Below, piece by piece: positions 1-12,998 of a stretch of 64,000 bases of DNA; position 1 is the stretch's first letter; every line of letters begins with the position of its first letter. This DNA comes from Seriola aureovittata. Its lineage: Eukaryota; Chordata; Actinopteri; Carangiformes; Carangidae. The stretch is taken from assembly GCF_021018895.1 (NCBI RefSeq), contig NC_079380.1, positions 11,765,736 through 11,829,735 of the forward strand. Direction: 5' to 3'. Position numbers and translations under genes: made by a program. The notes below the pieces were generated by a model. It worked only from the letters and a program-made list of their open reading frames with translations. It was not told the DNA's origin and did not search any database.

Positions 1-71
1 AGCTATCAAGAGTATTTCAAAGCTTTCTATCCAAGTTTCCAGTTTATCTTTCTTCTTATTGACTTCCTCAC

Positions 72-3000
72 CTGTGGCAGCGCCGGGCATGGCCTTGTAC
101 TGTGCTGGTGCAGTCTGCCCAGGCTGGTTCATATAGATGTTATGCATAGGTGAACCCTCCACAGAACCAGCAGGGCTGAAGGTGCCCGGGTAGCTGGGTG
201 GAGCGCCAGGCTGGTACACCACCCCTCCTGCCACGTTGGGGGGCAAAGACTGCATCTGTGTAACCACACATACAGGCATTATCAGAGATTTATTCCGAAA
301 GATTTATGAACAGTTAAATGTTGTGTCTAAATTCCAACGTCATTTTAATTACAATACCTGGCCAAAGCAAAAACAAAACTTAACTGTTAATACTGCAGCC
401 CAAGTGTCTACGGCTTTTCATTCTCATGTCATGTGCCTACCATCTCATTCAATCTGGTAACAGGTAACATTAGATAAGATAGCAATTGTTTGGGTTGAAA
501 TCCGACATCAGGTATCAAAGGTGCATGACTGGGACCACTGCTGTAAGAGAGGGCTGATTAACTTCTGGACTAGGCGATGGTAGTCTGACAGTTCATGATG
601 AAATACGCTGTAGAACCGCAGCTAGTGAGATCAGCAAAACCAGTGTGGCATAGGTCAGTGCACAGTGTGTACCTGGGCGTAGGGCAGAGAGAAAGCAGGC
701 ATCTGGGCTCTCATCTGGATTGTGTGCTTCTGCTGCTCCAGGCGCATCTGCCTCTCCTTCTCCTGCTCCTGGAGGCGCTGAATAGCCAGTTGTCTTTGCA
801 TCTCCAGGTACTCCTGAGGTTCCAAAACAAAACACTTGTGAGTATGGTAATGAATAATGTATCAATGTGCATTCTAAATGGAGAGCCTTGTTTCATCACC
901 TGTTTTTTCTGCCTCATGATCTCCAGTTTTTGTGCCAGCTGGATCTGCCTCTGCCTCTCTGCTTCCTCTGCGGCACGGCGTAGCTTCTCTCTGTGTTCGT
1001 CACGAAGGGCATTGAGAGCTGCCCGAGCATCACGCACCTGGGCCAACTTGTCCTGCAGCCCCTCGTAGTACACTGCCAATGACATACACAATGCGATGAC
1101 TGAGAGCTTAGACACAAAGGGAGACAAAGATGCATAGAAGCTCGCACACTCATGAGCAGCAAACACTCACATCGTTTCTCATCTAGCTGGTTGAGGATGT
1201 CAAGCAGCTGTGGATGCATGTTGTTGATGGATTGGAAGAGGGAGAGCACAGCACTGTCATTGGTGATGCTGCGCCCACGCATGTGGTTGCTCTTCATGCG
1301 GTTAAGGAAGGTGGTGACGGCGTTCTGCAGAGCCTTCAGAAACTGCTCATGGTTCTCCTCTGACTCGCCGTTCTGGTACTGCTGCTAAAGGTGGAGGCGA
1401 CAGGGAAGCGAAGTGCAGAGAGTCATTTGTGGTTTTCCTTCTCCAGTTCCGCTAGACATAAAACTGCTGCTTGTTAGATCTACTCAACAATATTTCAATA
1501 TACCTCCACTATGCTGACTGGCTGGACAGGGACGTGGCTTTCTACAGGCTGACTGATTGCAGGAAGTGGCTCAGCCAATGGCACAGGGGCAGGGGCTGAG
1601 GGGGTGGGACTTTTGCGAGCCTCTTCCTGTTTCTTCTCCCAGTATGTTCTGTTCAGGTAACGGGCCAGCTGGAATATTGTGACACAGACACATCAGTATT
1701 GTAAGTACGATGTAGTGTATCCATTAGTCTATAATAAGGTACTGAAGTAGAGAAGGACAACATGTACCTCAGGGTCTACATCTTCAGCTGATGGAGCAGA
1801 GGAGTTCTAAAGAAAGTGCATAGTTCATAGTGGTCAGTAAAAAAAGATAATTCAACAACCTGTAAAATAAAAAAACTTTCAACTTTGTTTGAATGATTAA
1901 AAAATGGTTGGTAGTGTAAATAATTCATTTTGCCAGGGAACAGTCTTACCACAGGGGAAGTGTAGAGGGGGTTGACTGGTGGTGCTGAGGAAGTCACCGG
2001 GGTGGGATCAGCTTTGGGATACATTGTGTATGAGTTCTTTTGCCTCTGTAAGTGCACACACGGTTTTGGTCAGTTTTTCTCTTTAAACAGGCTGTAAAAA
2101 CAAAAAGTAAAATTTCAGCTGTGCAACCCACCATCCGCTCCTTCTCCTCAGCCTCACTTTGGGAAAGGGCAATGGCCAGCTGCAGCTCCTCCTCCTCCTG
2201 CAATGCTGCCTCATCTCTCTTGGGTGGCATCTGGTGAGACAGACGAGCAATGGTGAGACCCAGGGAGCGAAAAGCAGGGAAAAGGAAACAAAGACCAGAA
2301 GAATAAAATACAGCAAAAGGATAATTAAAATACATTGATGCATATGTGTTTTCCCATGTAGAGTCCCTAATACAGATGTCAACTAAGCCATCTTATTTTT
2401 CTATACAATTACCTGTGACTGTTGGGACAGCGGGCTGGTCAGGTATTCGGGAGGCAGTTCAGCAGAGCCTGTGGGTGGTGCTTTCCCTTCAGCTTTCCTA
2501 AGTGGAGGAGAGAGGGAGGGGTGGCTGGTGAGGAAAAGGGATCAGGGAGGACAAACAACCTTGTAAATCAGATGAGAGAATTCCATTTGAAACAGCAAGC
2601 ACTCTCCAAAAACAGAACAATACAATAAAACAATCAAGGAATGCACAACTCTGTATATGCTGCAAAATTCTTTTAATTTGCTATTGTAATAATAGGACAT
2701 GTTTATAAGTTGTTAATCTGCATTCAGACTTGAAACTGCTTTTAATCACACATTGTGACAGAAAATCAAGTTTTGGAGAAATTGTGTAAAGCTTCAAGTC
2801 AGTCAGACTCATTACCACTGAGATATGGCATAATTTTGCAACACTGTTCAGAGTATGTGCAAGCTGGAATCATTTAAATTACACAGTGTGTTCTTAAATC
2901 AGGGGCATTTATATCATAAAAACCATGGCATATGCATAAACAATTAACTTTTTTCAGGGTCATCCATATATACTGTGTACCAAATTTGGCGAGGGCCAGA

Positions 3001-6000
3001 TGAAATATATTGTGACGAAAACAAAATATTTAAGAAAAAAAGTCAAAATAGCAGAAAAATACATTAAAAATGGCCACATGCTTGCAGTATTCTCTGCTGG
3101 CCTCACTTTCCACTAAATTTCAGTCAAAATCCTTTTTGATGTAACCCCACTGAATAACTGGAAAACATGACCTCTTTGACAGAGGTAACACAATAAACAT
3201 ATCAAGACAAATTGAGGTTCAAATCACAACTAAAGGTGAGCAAAGATAATTAGATGGAGGACCATACACTTAGACAAGGCAGTGCATTAGTTACTTTTCT
3301 CTAAAGCTAACGGTGATACAGCACAGATGCAAACAATCTAACTGTGTGTATCTAGGCTCCACAAAAAAATAATACAGCACAACATGAGCAGGAGAATAAT
3401 TTACAATACCAGAAATATCATGCTGCAACTAATGAGGTATTTCTCTACATTGCTGGAGACAGATATAGTGGTATCATTAAGGGCCACCATACTTCAAACT
3501 TTTCACTGGACTCACTTGTTAAGTAGCTCAAAGCAGGGCTCACAGACACGCACTTCCTTCTCGATTCCAAACTTTGGAATGGTGGAGTACTTAGACGAAC
3601 ACTTGCCACAGAAAATCTGGCCACAGGCTCGACAGTGGTGCTGGAAAAGCACAGAACAGAAATCGAGGTCAACTTCCGCACATGCGCTACACACACACAC
3701 ACACACACAACGCTGTAACTGAATGAAGAAAACCATATAATCTACAAGTGGCCTAGTTAAAAGGAAGCAAGGCCTACCTTTCTTGTCATGACTCCAAACT
3801 GGACTCTGCACCGGTGGCACTCCTCAGCATCAACCCAGTCAGGGGCCTAGACAACAAACAGACATCAAATATTACTACAGATATGATGATGCAATAAAAG
3901 AAAAAAGAAGCAAATCACAGGAGCTCGGAGTACATACAGCATATCCTCTCTTCTAAATAGTTCACCAGCATTTAATTTTATGGTCTGCATTTAAAATATA
4001 ATTCATGCTGCTTCTACAGAAAACAATCACTTAATAAAGCAAACTCTACTACAGTGAAACAACAAAAACAAAATATCTCACTCTCTCTGCTGCAAACATC
4101 GCATCACTCTCCTTGAACTCGGGGAACACATGACCTGTCGAGAAAAGAAATACAGACTTGTTGAGTCTACAGTATGCTCCTGGTTTCTGCAGTGTTGACC
4201 GAATAAAATGGAAGACTTTTTAAGACCTTTTTAATACCATCTGTTACACCAAAATACAATTATTTATGAAGTATATCAATTATATATCATATTTTGTCTG
4301 TAGTTTCCAGCTGTATATAAATAATTCCTAGTAATATATATGTAATCAATTAATATGACCTGGACCCAGATAATCCCGTCACACCAGTCTCACTTATAGT
4401 TTATAAATATGTAGTGTCTTTCAAAAGCCCACAACCACATAGATTCTTTCTAAAACCGTTTTTGAGTAGATGGAGTTAAATGTTAAATGAAAATTCCAAA
4501 AGGACTTTTCAAAACCTTCAGATACCCTCAAATAATGAACAATATACAAACAATATGTAATAATTGCTGTTTAATACAGGACATCAGTTTAAAATATTGT
4601 TGTAAATGTAACTGTTTGAATAAATCACTTTAATGTGTCTTTCTTGAATTGAGCTGTAGATAAGACAAGCTTAGAAATATTTATCTGGGTCATTATACTT
4701 TTGGAGATCCTTAGGTTTCTTTTCAAGTGAGTGTGACAATAAAAAAATAAATACATTAAAAAATACAGTATATGCGCATGTGTCCACTTACCTTCCACTT
4801 TCATAATCTGGTATGTGTCTTGAACCACCTTGTATTTGGGTTCGTTGCGGAAGGCGTGAGCCCAGGCCTGGATCAGGTACAGAATCTTGTTTCTGACATT
4901 TGGTTCTGTCTGTTTCTGGTGGTAAAGGAACCACACAGAGTCAAGCAAATGTGTCTTTACACCTTCAAGTCCTTCTTGTTTTGATATTCTACACTTCTGT
5001 TGTCACTCAACAATGGTATGAATTAGCAAAATGAATCAAACAACACTGCCTCCGATAACAAGAAGTCAGGTGGGAAGTCCCTTGCTTTGGGCTGAAATAC
5101 CCTCTTGTCACAAGGCAGTGACATCATCAGGAAGTAGAAACCAGCATGGGCCGCAGGAGCCTGGGTCACATGGTACAGCTAGGACCCAATCAAATAATGC
5201 TAGCTCATGCTGTAATGCAGACTGCTGCCTGGAAGCAGTGAGCAGATATTCCAGTCATGAGAGCGGTGGGAAAGGTGATAAAGCTTCCAGCCAAAATATG
5301 GTCAGACAACTCATGCTGTCTGTGTTTAAGAGGTTGAAAGCACTATATCCAAACTTTCCACAACTTGTTACTCTGATGGAGAAAGGTACAGGACTAAAAA
5401 TATAGTTGCACACACATTAACGTGATGAAAAATTTGTTGTTAAATCAATTAACTGAGATTTTCTGCTTTTCTCTGTTTTTTATCATTGTAAAGTGAATAC
5501 TTTTGGGTCAAAAACCACAAGACATTTGAGGATGTTAACCTGGACTGTAATAAACAGTGGTGAGCATTTTTGACTACTTTTCGTTAACTAAACACTCAAT
5601 CAGTTATTCGAAAAATGTTCCTTGGGTTAAATAATGATTTTTAAAAAATGAATGATAAAAGATTCTAAAAAGGTTGCAACTGTTTTCCAGTCCTTTGCCA
5701 GCAAATTAAACTTCACAATGAAAACACAGTACTGAGCACAACAAAAGTCAAACCTTGTGCTGTGAAAGAACTAGATTGTTGCAACGGAGAAAACAGAGAG
5801 TGGGAACAGTATATTTGAGATTAAACAGCATTGTGACATCAGTGTGATGCCTAAGAAGAAAAATAAAATCAATGACCTTGAGTAGGTCCTTCAGTTCCTC
5901 CATGGTCTGTTTACTCGCCACCTCATCATGGACTGTCTGGCCACAGTTCTTCACCACAGACTCAAGGACCTGAAGGGAGAGGTCACATTATTATTCACTG

Positions 6001-8054
6001 ACAAAATAGCACATTAAGACAAACAACATATACAGCAGAACTGTAGGTTTCCAGTTAATTAAGTTTAATTTTTTACATGTTATAATGTTTTTTTTTTGCC
6101 ATCTGAAAAATAATTTAGCAACAACATTTTCAACTTTACGCAGGTCTTACCTCCAGCGCATACAGGGCCACATGTGGATTTTTGTCATTCAGCTTCTTCT
6201 TAATAGCTCCAATAGCATATTTAGCTCTGTACGGACAAAACAAATACTGTTCAATTGAAAGTCCAGGTTATAAAGTTTTGTTTTTGTTTTTTTTGCAAAA
6301 CACACTTGTTCGGTTTTCTTAATTTTTTGTTAAAGAAAGATAAATCTAATAGTCAAATGAACTATTTGAATATGTATGCAGACAGAAGTTGGCAATTCGC
6401 AGAATCACTCACTGTGTGTCTCCTTGTCGAATTAGATCACAGATCTGCAGAATCGATTCCCAGTCAGTCTCCAGCAGCAGCTGACTGGTGGCTTTATCTG
6501 CAATTAATACAGAGGGTTGAAGATGTAATATTGGTATATTGTCTGGTTAATATCTGTCACGCAGTATCTGCCACACCAAACCAACATGTCATTAAAAATA
6601 ACAAGCTTCCTCCATTCCTAAGGAAAGGATTATTAGGAACACCTGACCTAAACTAATGCAGTCTAGCCCTGAACTAAATCACACTTTCACGAAGGTTACA
6701 ATGTTCAGTTTTGGTTGAAACTGTTTCAGAGAAGTGTTACTTTACGGTCATTTTAAAGGCTGAAGTTGGTGGTGCAGTTGAATTCTCTTTCTCTATACCG
6801 AATCATGTTTCTAATATTTTAATCAAACCTCACTGATGTGAATAGATAAAGAGGCAGCTGAGTGCATTTATATGCACTGTATCTTGTGGATTTCTCCTCA
6901 ACTACTAAAGTGTTCCCTTGATGTGCTCTCTTTTCTCTCTGATAACTATTATATAGTAATTACAGAGTCATTAGATAAGATACAATAATTCTAATGGCAT
7001 AAATACCTACACAAATATGGTTTTATTCCTGATTCTATCTTAAGAGTTGAAACATCTGATTTTGTTGAAGGGGGAAACTGCATCAAACTTAAAAGATAAA
7101 AGTTTGTGGTTCTGCTTTGTACCCAATCATGAGAACCTGTGTCAACACCTAACTAGTTTAAAGAATTTTATTATGTAAACCAGTGGTTTATCATCATCTG
7201 AGGGTTTATGGGACACTGCACCTCATTCTTACCCCAGGGTCCCCTGGCAGGTTAATCTGGCCATCTGTGCCAACTGCAATTTAGATGTTAATGATAATCT
7301 TCCTGTTATCAAATTGATTTTTTCTATAATCTGATGTCCATTGACTGTCTATTTTCAACACCATTCATGAAACCACCTACAATGCACCTGCACGGTATGA
7401 CACAGTTGTTTTTTTCTTGGGATAGTGCCATGATAAACTACTTATAACCATCTGACGTTAATTTTACCAAGTGTATTTTAATAATAAGACTTCTAATTCA
7501 GTGTAACTTTGATCTCTACAGGGAAGCGATAAGCAGCTTGCTAATCAACCTGTTGTGGACTTTAAAAACTTAAGACAACACTACAGGTCATAAATGATAT
7601 GTTGTGCTTGGCTGTATGCCTGCCCTGAGCAGCCGAGTCATGTCAGGAGTTATCCAGTAACATTGTTACTGTTACGTTTACATATTATGATATGAGCTCA
7701 CCTGAAGGGGGTCGACAGGCTGTTTTCTTCCTGACTAACAGCTCAAACATAACACAAGAAGATACTGGCTTAGTTCGATTCCGAGTAAAAAAAAAAGGGG
7801 GGCAAATAAGATTGTACTTGCTACTTAGCCGGGTTGCTAAATTTTGTGAGCCTAACAGGGCCTCCAAACAATAGCAGCGAATTTGTTAGCAGGCTAAATT
7901 AGCTAGCCTGAGAGCCACAGCCCCAGCGTCTGTCAAAACAATACGCTGGGAAACATCGCACTTTGACTCACAGTTGGCTAATAAACCATCAACTTGACAA
8001 ATGTGTGGATAACTTACCGAGAAGCCTCTCAAATGTGCCTCCACCCTTCCCCAT
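72..8054 (-). CDS. hgs: HRS / hepatocyte growth factor-regulated tyrosine kinase substrate, ESCRT-0 subunit (3' end off window)
   Basis: HRS is the ESCRT-0 subunit that binds PI3P and ubiquitinated cargo on early endosomes and recruits clathrin and ESCRT-I. Exons on the minus strand, 5' to 3': 8054-8018, 6497-6413, 6226-6151, 5969-5877, 4915-4792, 4134-4082, 3846-3778, 3640-3516, 2497-2413, 2230-2132, 2045-1950, 1806-1768, 1668-1504, 1384-1171, 1072-900, 813-673, 255-72. All junctions keep frame and use GT-AG sites. The visible part is 619 codons plus one base. The start MGKGGGTFERLL is the family N-terminus. A VHS domain covers about residues 1-145. A FYVE finger at about 157-221 contains RKHHCRACG. 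A UIM (EEELQLAIALSQS) lies near 259-277, and a charged coiled coil near 445-540. The Pro/Gln-rich tail is cut by the left edge after the codons for MPGAATG; about 150 residues should lie outside. Identity is very secure; individual exon ends are near certain. Confidence 0.97.
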
Positions 8055-8433
8055 ATTAGATTCAAGGTGTCAAAGTCTCGGTCAAGGAGTCTTGTTTGGT
8101 CAACGGGTCCTGATATTTCCACCGCTGAGGTTAGCCTGTTAGCTGCTCTGTTAGCCACGGAGCACAGCTGTGTAGCTCTTCCTACTTCCCGCTTCCGGTA
8201 CAGAAACAGCAACGCGGAGGATTTTTCTCCCTCTAACAACCGTTAAATGAAACGGTAAGTACATTCTGGAGAAACTAAAGTACTTGCACTGTATTAAAGT
8301 ACAGTTTGAGAGTCCCTGCAGCACTTGAGTATTTAGCCTACATTTTCTTCTTCTTTATACGTAAACTGCAGCACATTTCAGAGAGAAATATTGCAGGTTT
8401 TGCTCGACTACATTTATATGCAAGGTTGGATTC

Positions 8434-8770
8434 TGTCAAAAGCTAGTTTTAAAACTTTAACTGTTTTAATTTTTATCAAGCTCTATTAAGAAAATAAACC
8501 TCAAGTGAGTTGGCAGCAGGGTGATGTCAAAATGATGGCTCAGATGACCCAGAAGACCATGGGCCTGAAAATCCCCACGTTTACTACATATTGTTTTGGT
8601 CTATAGAGTTTGATTAATTACAAATTAGTTTGAAATATGTACCACTTACATTATCAACTGTGTCGTCTCCTCCACCCCCCCTGTCTTATAATACGACTCT
8701 GTGTCAAAAGCTAGTTTTAAAACCTTAACTGTTTTAGTTTATATGAAGCTTTATCAAGGAAGTAGACCTT
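8434..8770. repeat. Diverged direct repeat pair of about 65 bp
   Basis: Positions 8434-8500 and 8702-8770 share the core tgtcaaaagctagttttaaa, followed by closely similar sequence (aac.ttaactgtttta.ttt...). The copies differ by scattered substitutions. They are either two ends or fragments of an unidentified interspersed element or an old local duplication. Confidence 0.7.
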
Positions 8771-9795
8771 ACTGACTTGTCTTGAGTATTGATTGTGTGT
8801 TCTGTAGTTGATCCTGTGACAGTTTACAGTGAAGTATATTAGCAATGATTCATTAATGTCCTTGTATTCAGTGTTGTTATTAGAATTGTGCTGGTACCAT
8901 ACCATAAAGCTATTTTAAGACACTCTGCTGGTTATTTACAATGTAAATGGTGCACTTGTTTCACTTTGTCTTGCCCATTACAACCTTACAGTAAAATAGC
9001 ACATATTGTTTGACTATATTCACAACATTACTCCACCAACATTAGTATAGGCCTACTTAGGTCATGAATGAGTCACTACCTGGCACTTGGGACACTGGTA
9101 CCCATTGTTATTGTGGTGCTGTAGTGCTCAATAAAGTGGCATTGTGTTGCTCTGTCCACTGCTGTTACTGACAAAGAAAGAAACTGATGGGGCAACGTAT
9201 GCCCTCGAAGCTATGATCAAATTTACTCTTTACAGCAGACAGAAAGCGATTACCGGGGCATGTTTTCTATGCAATTTAAGAAATTTAGCCTGGAAAAAAT
9301 ATTGGCATTCTGAAGCAAAATCATGTCAATATCATGTGGTTTTTATTTCACTGAAATTGTTTTTGAAATTCTCTGTGGATGATCATTTACTTCAAAGTAA
9401 ATGAGCACAGAATCTGAAGGATGACAGCAATGCTTGTGAATAAAGATGTTTTCCACTTTGGCCTGAAAATCCCACATTATATGTTCACACATGCAGACAT
9501 CAACAGTACATACAGTGAAGGACTCAAACATTATGAGGGTTGATGTGTTTTAATAATGTCATCTATAATTCAGCCTTGAATTCTTGTCCATTTAAATTCT
9601 GACAAAGAGGAGGAGGTGTTTTGAGCTGTACTATCTATAAGACTGTTCTGGTTTACTGTACTTATATACAGTATGATAGAAGGAGTACCAGGATTTTTTT
9701 TGTTATGAAATAAAGATAAAGAAAAGTTTTTCTTTGTCCCTGGTACAGAGTAGCTGAGACAGGGAAGAAGAGATGGAAGATAGGAGATGGACAAC

Positions 9796-9798
<3 letters not shown>

Positions 9799-9884
<86 letters not shown>
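9799..9884. repeat. (CA)n microsatellite
   Basis: An almost pure CA dinucleotide tract, broken once near 9837-9839 by an extra A, followed by degenerate cacaaacatacaca. Confidence 0.98.
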
Positions 9885-9888
<4 letters not shown>

Positions 9889-10364
9889 TACACACTTCTC
9901 AACAATATGGCACCACAAGCAAATCTACACACATCCCCATTGTTCTATTGTTCTTCTCAGCAGAACACATAGTAGCATTTACACAAACGAGCCAAACAAA
10001 GATTTTTCTTTTAAAACTACTATGCTACTTCTTTCAAACACATATGGTTGTAAGATTTTTTTAACTGCTTTTATATCTGTAATTGTAAAAATGTGGACAA
10101 CACAGGTTTGGACAACCAAAAGTTTTATTGTATTTTACACTGACAAACAGAAAAAATGTTATTTGAAGATATCAGGTATGAAATAATAAAATGAGTTCAA
10201 TTTTCCCTAAACAGCCTCCTGCGGCTTTTCAAAGAAAAAAGCAAACTGGAATAACATTAAATATAAAATAATTACAAGGAGCAAAATCAAGAGGAGAAAA
10301 AACAGGTTTGTCATTGTTTGGGGTGGATTTGTGAGACTTGAAGGCATTCAGACATTTTGGGAAC

Positions 10365-11012
10365 TTAGACATAACCTTTGACTTGTGTAGTAGGTGCCCT
10401 GCGAGGACTACTTTCTCCACTGCTGAAGGTGGGAGAGCCTGGGATGCCAGGTGGACTTGACCCAGCATAGAGCAGAGATCCTCCAATAAGGAGCAAAGCT
10501 GAAGCCGCCCAGCCAATGTATAGGGCAGGGCCAAGCTCACGCTTGTGTGGAGCCGCCACATGTGGGTCATAGAAATCCCTGATGATGGAGTGGGCAGTCC
10601 AGCAGACGGGCACAAGGTAGAGGAACCCTGCAATGGCAAAAAGAGCTCCAGAGATGCGAGCAATACGGGCCTTGAGGCTGTTTACACCGATGCACTTAGT
10701 GCACTTGACTCCTAGGACCCCCAGAGCCAGAGCCAGGCCACAGAGCAGGATGGAGAACACTGTGAGGCCCCGGGCAGCCTGCATGTCACTGGGCAGAGCC
10801 AGTAAGCTGTCATACACCTTACACTGGATCTGACCTGTGTTCTGGACAATGCAATTCATCCAAAGGCCTTCCCAAATGATCTGAGCCGTCACTATGTTGT
10901 TACCGATGAAGGCAGTGACCCTCCATAGGGGGATGGCACAGACTACCGCCCCACCCACCCAGCCTACAATGGACATTATTAGGCCCAGCAACTGCATACC
11001 TGTGGTTGCCAT
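10365..11012 (-). CDS. Claudin (claudin-3/4-like teleost family member)
   Basis: This encodes a 215-residue four-pass tight-junction protein in one uninterrupted coding exon, as is common for the expanded teleost claudin-3/4-related group. The start MATTGMQLLG is typical of the family; an upstream in-frame ATG at 11099 would add 29 residues unlike any claudin N-terminus and is rejected. The first extracellular loop has the claudin signature W-x-GLW-C-x8-C (IIWEGLWMNC...GQIQC). Transmembrane segments lie at about residues 8-28, 81-101, 117-137 and 163-183. The tail ends in KGYV, a PDZ-binding C-terminus for ZO proteins. An acceptor just upstream (coding exon starting at 11205 on the minus strand) and a donor at 12249 suggest a separate 5' UTR exon. 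The exact paralogue cannot be assigned without a tree. Confidence 0.93.
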   Translation of the reverse strand: MATTGMQLLGLIMSIVGWVGGAVVCAIPLWRVTAFIGNNIVTAQIIWEGLWMNCIVQNTGQIQCKVYDSLLALPSDMQAARGLTVFSILLCGLALALGVLGVKCTKCIGVNSLKARIARISGALFAIAGFLYLVPVCWTAHSIIRDFYDPHVAAPHKRELGPALYIGWAASALLLIGGSLLYAGSSPPGIPGSPTFSSGESSPRRAPTTQVKGYV

Positions 11013-12248
11013 GGTGAAAGATGTTGTTTGAATCAGATGGATTTGTCTTGGTTTTATATCAGTCTCTGTCTGTTGTAAAGGGCCCACGTATAGTCCCACA
11101 AAGAAATGTGACAGTCTATGGAAATGTCTTTCTCCACCACTGGATCCTCAGTCTGTGGGGGATGATGTTGATGGGTTCAACTTGGACTAGACGAGGTTGG
11201 GTATCCTGAAATTCAGAAAAAAACTATTAGAATAAATTTCAATTCATTTTTATTTAGCATACAAATACCTTGCAAAATTTTACAAATACAAAAATATCTA
11301 TAACTTGTTACTTCTTACTTCTTACAACAATTTACAGCATTACAGCAGCGTATGTATGAAAAGACTAACGGAGCATATATTTATCATAAATATTTGGAAA
11401 CAGGCTGGGAGGCCCATGTTTAGTGGATTCCAGTAAGAACCACAGAGAATAGCCCTCTTTGACACAGCTGTGGGTGTCGAGCTACGCCTTGCCGGGTGAG
11501 TGGATTATCTCAGAAAAACATGAGGAGACTCTGAACACAAGCAGCTTTCATGCAGGCTTGTGGAGTGGGCCAGGAGGACCTGTATCATCTATTTATCCAC
11601 ATTTTACCACTTCTGTGAATCAAACCCTCCCTGCACAAGATCCGTTCAACAACTGATTCTGATAGACAAATAAATGTCAAGGGGATAAATTTTACTCATT
11701 ATCAGATAAGCACTTATCCATCTGGGGGGATTATTACTAGATCTGATAAGGAAAATTACAGCCTGTCTTGTGAGTAGGCAGATAATAATATATCGTATGA
11801 ATCCAAGAAACCAGAAAAACCATTCAGACTGGACTACATTCTCCCACTGTTACAAAACATTGTGCATAAACTCATGGAAATGAAGTCAAAGTCCCTCAGT
11901 GGCCTCTGATGGCCGCCAGACCTTATCCTTGGTATAACTAATGGCTCTACCTGTTAGGAGTAGGATACTTTTCAGGGAACTACTGCAGTGACGCAAGAGC
12001 AATTAGTAACATCCCACACACCTCCAACACTGTGACTATCACCGCTTAAAAAGGGATATTAAATTGTGACACAGCTAACACAAAATAGAACAATTACTGG
12101 GAACATCCATTATATTCCATCAAACTCATCACATAAATGTACAGCTTTTAATCACACAAAACTATCAATTTTTCCATCAAGTTGTTTTTCTGTGTTTTTG
12201 GAAATGTCACTAATGCACTGATAGAGGATATGAGCAAGGATATTTACC

Positions 12249-12420
12249 TCAAATGAAGTATGGTGCACTCTCTTTGCTCCCCTTGGTCCACAGCTTAGTG
12301 TTGCTGGTCCTTTGCTTGTGTAGATCAGCTGTGGATGTCCGCAGTTGTGAATGACAGCCCTGAGAGGTCAGTTTAGTCCACAGGAAGGCTGGAGAGCAAG
12401 GGAGGCTCTAACTGAGAGGT
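12249..12420 (-). other. Possible 5' UTR exon of the claudin gene
   Basis: On the minus strand the sequence ...CATTTGAG|GTAAATATCC at 12249/12248 is a good donor. It pairs with an acceptor (...AATTTCAG|GATACC) whose exon begins at 11205, upstream of the claudin ATG. The upstream limit is a guess. This is inferred from splice signals only. Confidence 0.4.
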
Positions 12421-12998
12421 CAGGTGAACTGCAGCAAAGGGGGTCGATCAGCTTCGACATCTAGGACTGGACTGGAAAATGGGGCTGCCCTCTGAGATGC
12501 CAGCACAAGTCTGTGTGGCAGTGGGCAGAAGCATGCGCTTGTGTGCACGGCCGTGTTATTGTGTGAATGCGTGAATGTGTTTGAGTGTGTCTCCCAGTGC
12601 CTGGTGTACGAGCACAATGCCCTGCTGTTTTGCCGTGCCCTCCCTCCCTGCTCTTCGTCAACCTCTGTCCCAACCCTGCACCCCCTTATATCCATACAGC
12701 AACCCATTTTCTCCTCTTTTTCGACTTTGACTCACTTGTTTATTTATGAGTGCCTTCTAGCCTTTTCAATCTGTTTATGGGTTTCATTGAAATTTTCAAG
12801 TGTAGGGAGTCAGTCCTTATGCAACCTCTTGGTCACTGTTCTGATGGAGAAATGTGGTTCATTGTGGGTTTTCATATAGATTTTTAAATTAATAAATATA
12901 TTTATCATACTGCATAGATAATAAAAAGATAATTTAATACCAGGAATAGCAACTATGTTTATACTGGAGTTTTATAAATCCTGTATTGGGAATAATGT

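Larger units (their letters stand above)
8055..10364. other. Spacer between hgs promoter side and claudin 3' end
   Basis: This stretch of about 2.3 kb has no convincing gene. It contains the 5' flank of hgs, a diverged direct repeat (8434-8500 and 8702-8770), a long (CA)n tract (9799-9884) and AT-rich DNA. The open frames across the CA tract encode only His/Thr or Cys/Val repeats and are artefacts. The plus-strand tttatt near 10122 reads AATAAA on the minus strand and could be the claudin polyadenylation signal. Confidence 0.6.

Noticed and set aside
5031..5405. 124-codon plus-strand open frame inside an hgs intron
   Set aside because: No family resemblance, no splice support, and it lies inside a well-supported intron on the other strand.
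7886..8239. 117-codon minus-strand frame overlapping hgs exon 1
   Set aside because: It runs in a different frame from the true MGKGGGTFERLL start and through the exon 1 donor; it is a shadow of hgs.
9570..9972. Several open frames of 60-137 codons across the CA tract on both strands
   Set aside because: They translate simple repeats (HTHT or VCVC) and have no conserved flanks.
11013..11099. Upstream ATG that would add 29 residues to the claudin
   Set aside because: The extension is unlike claudin N-termini; MATTGMQLLG fits the family and its first transmembrane helix.
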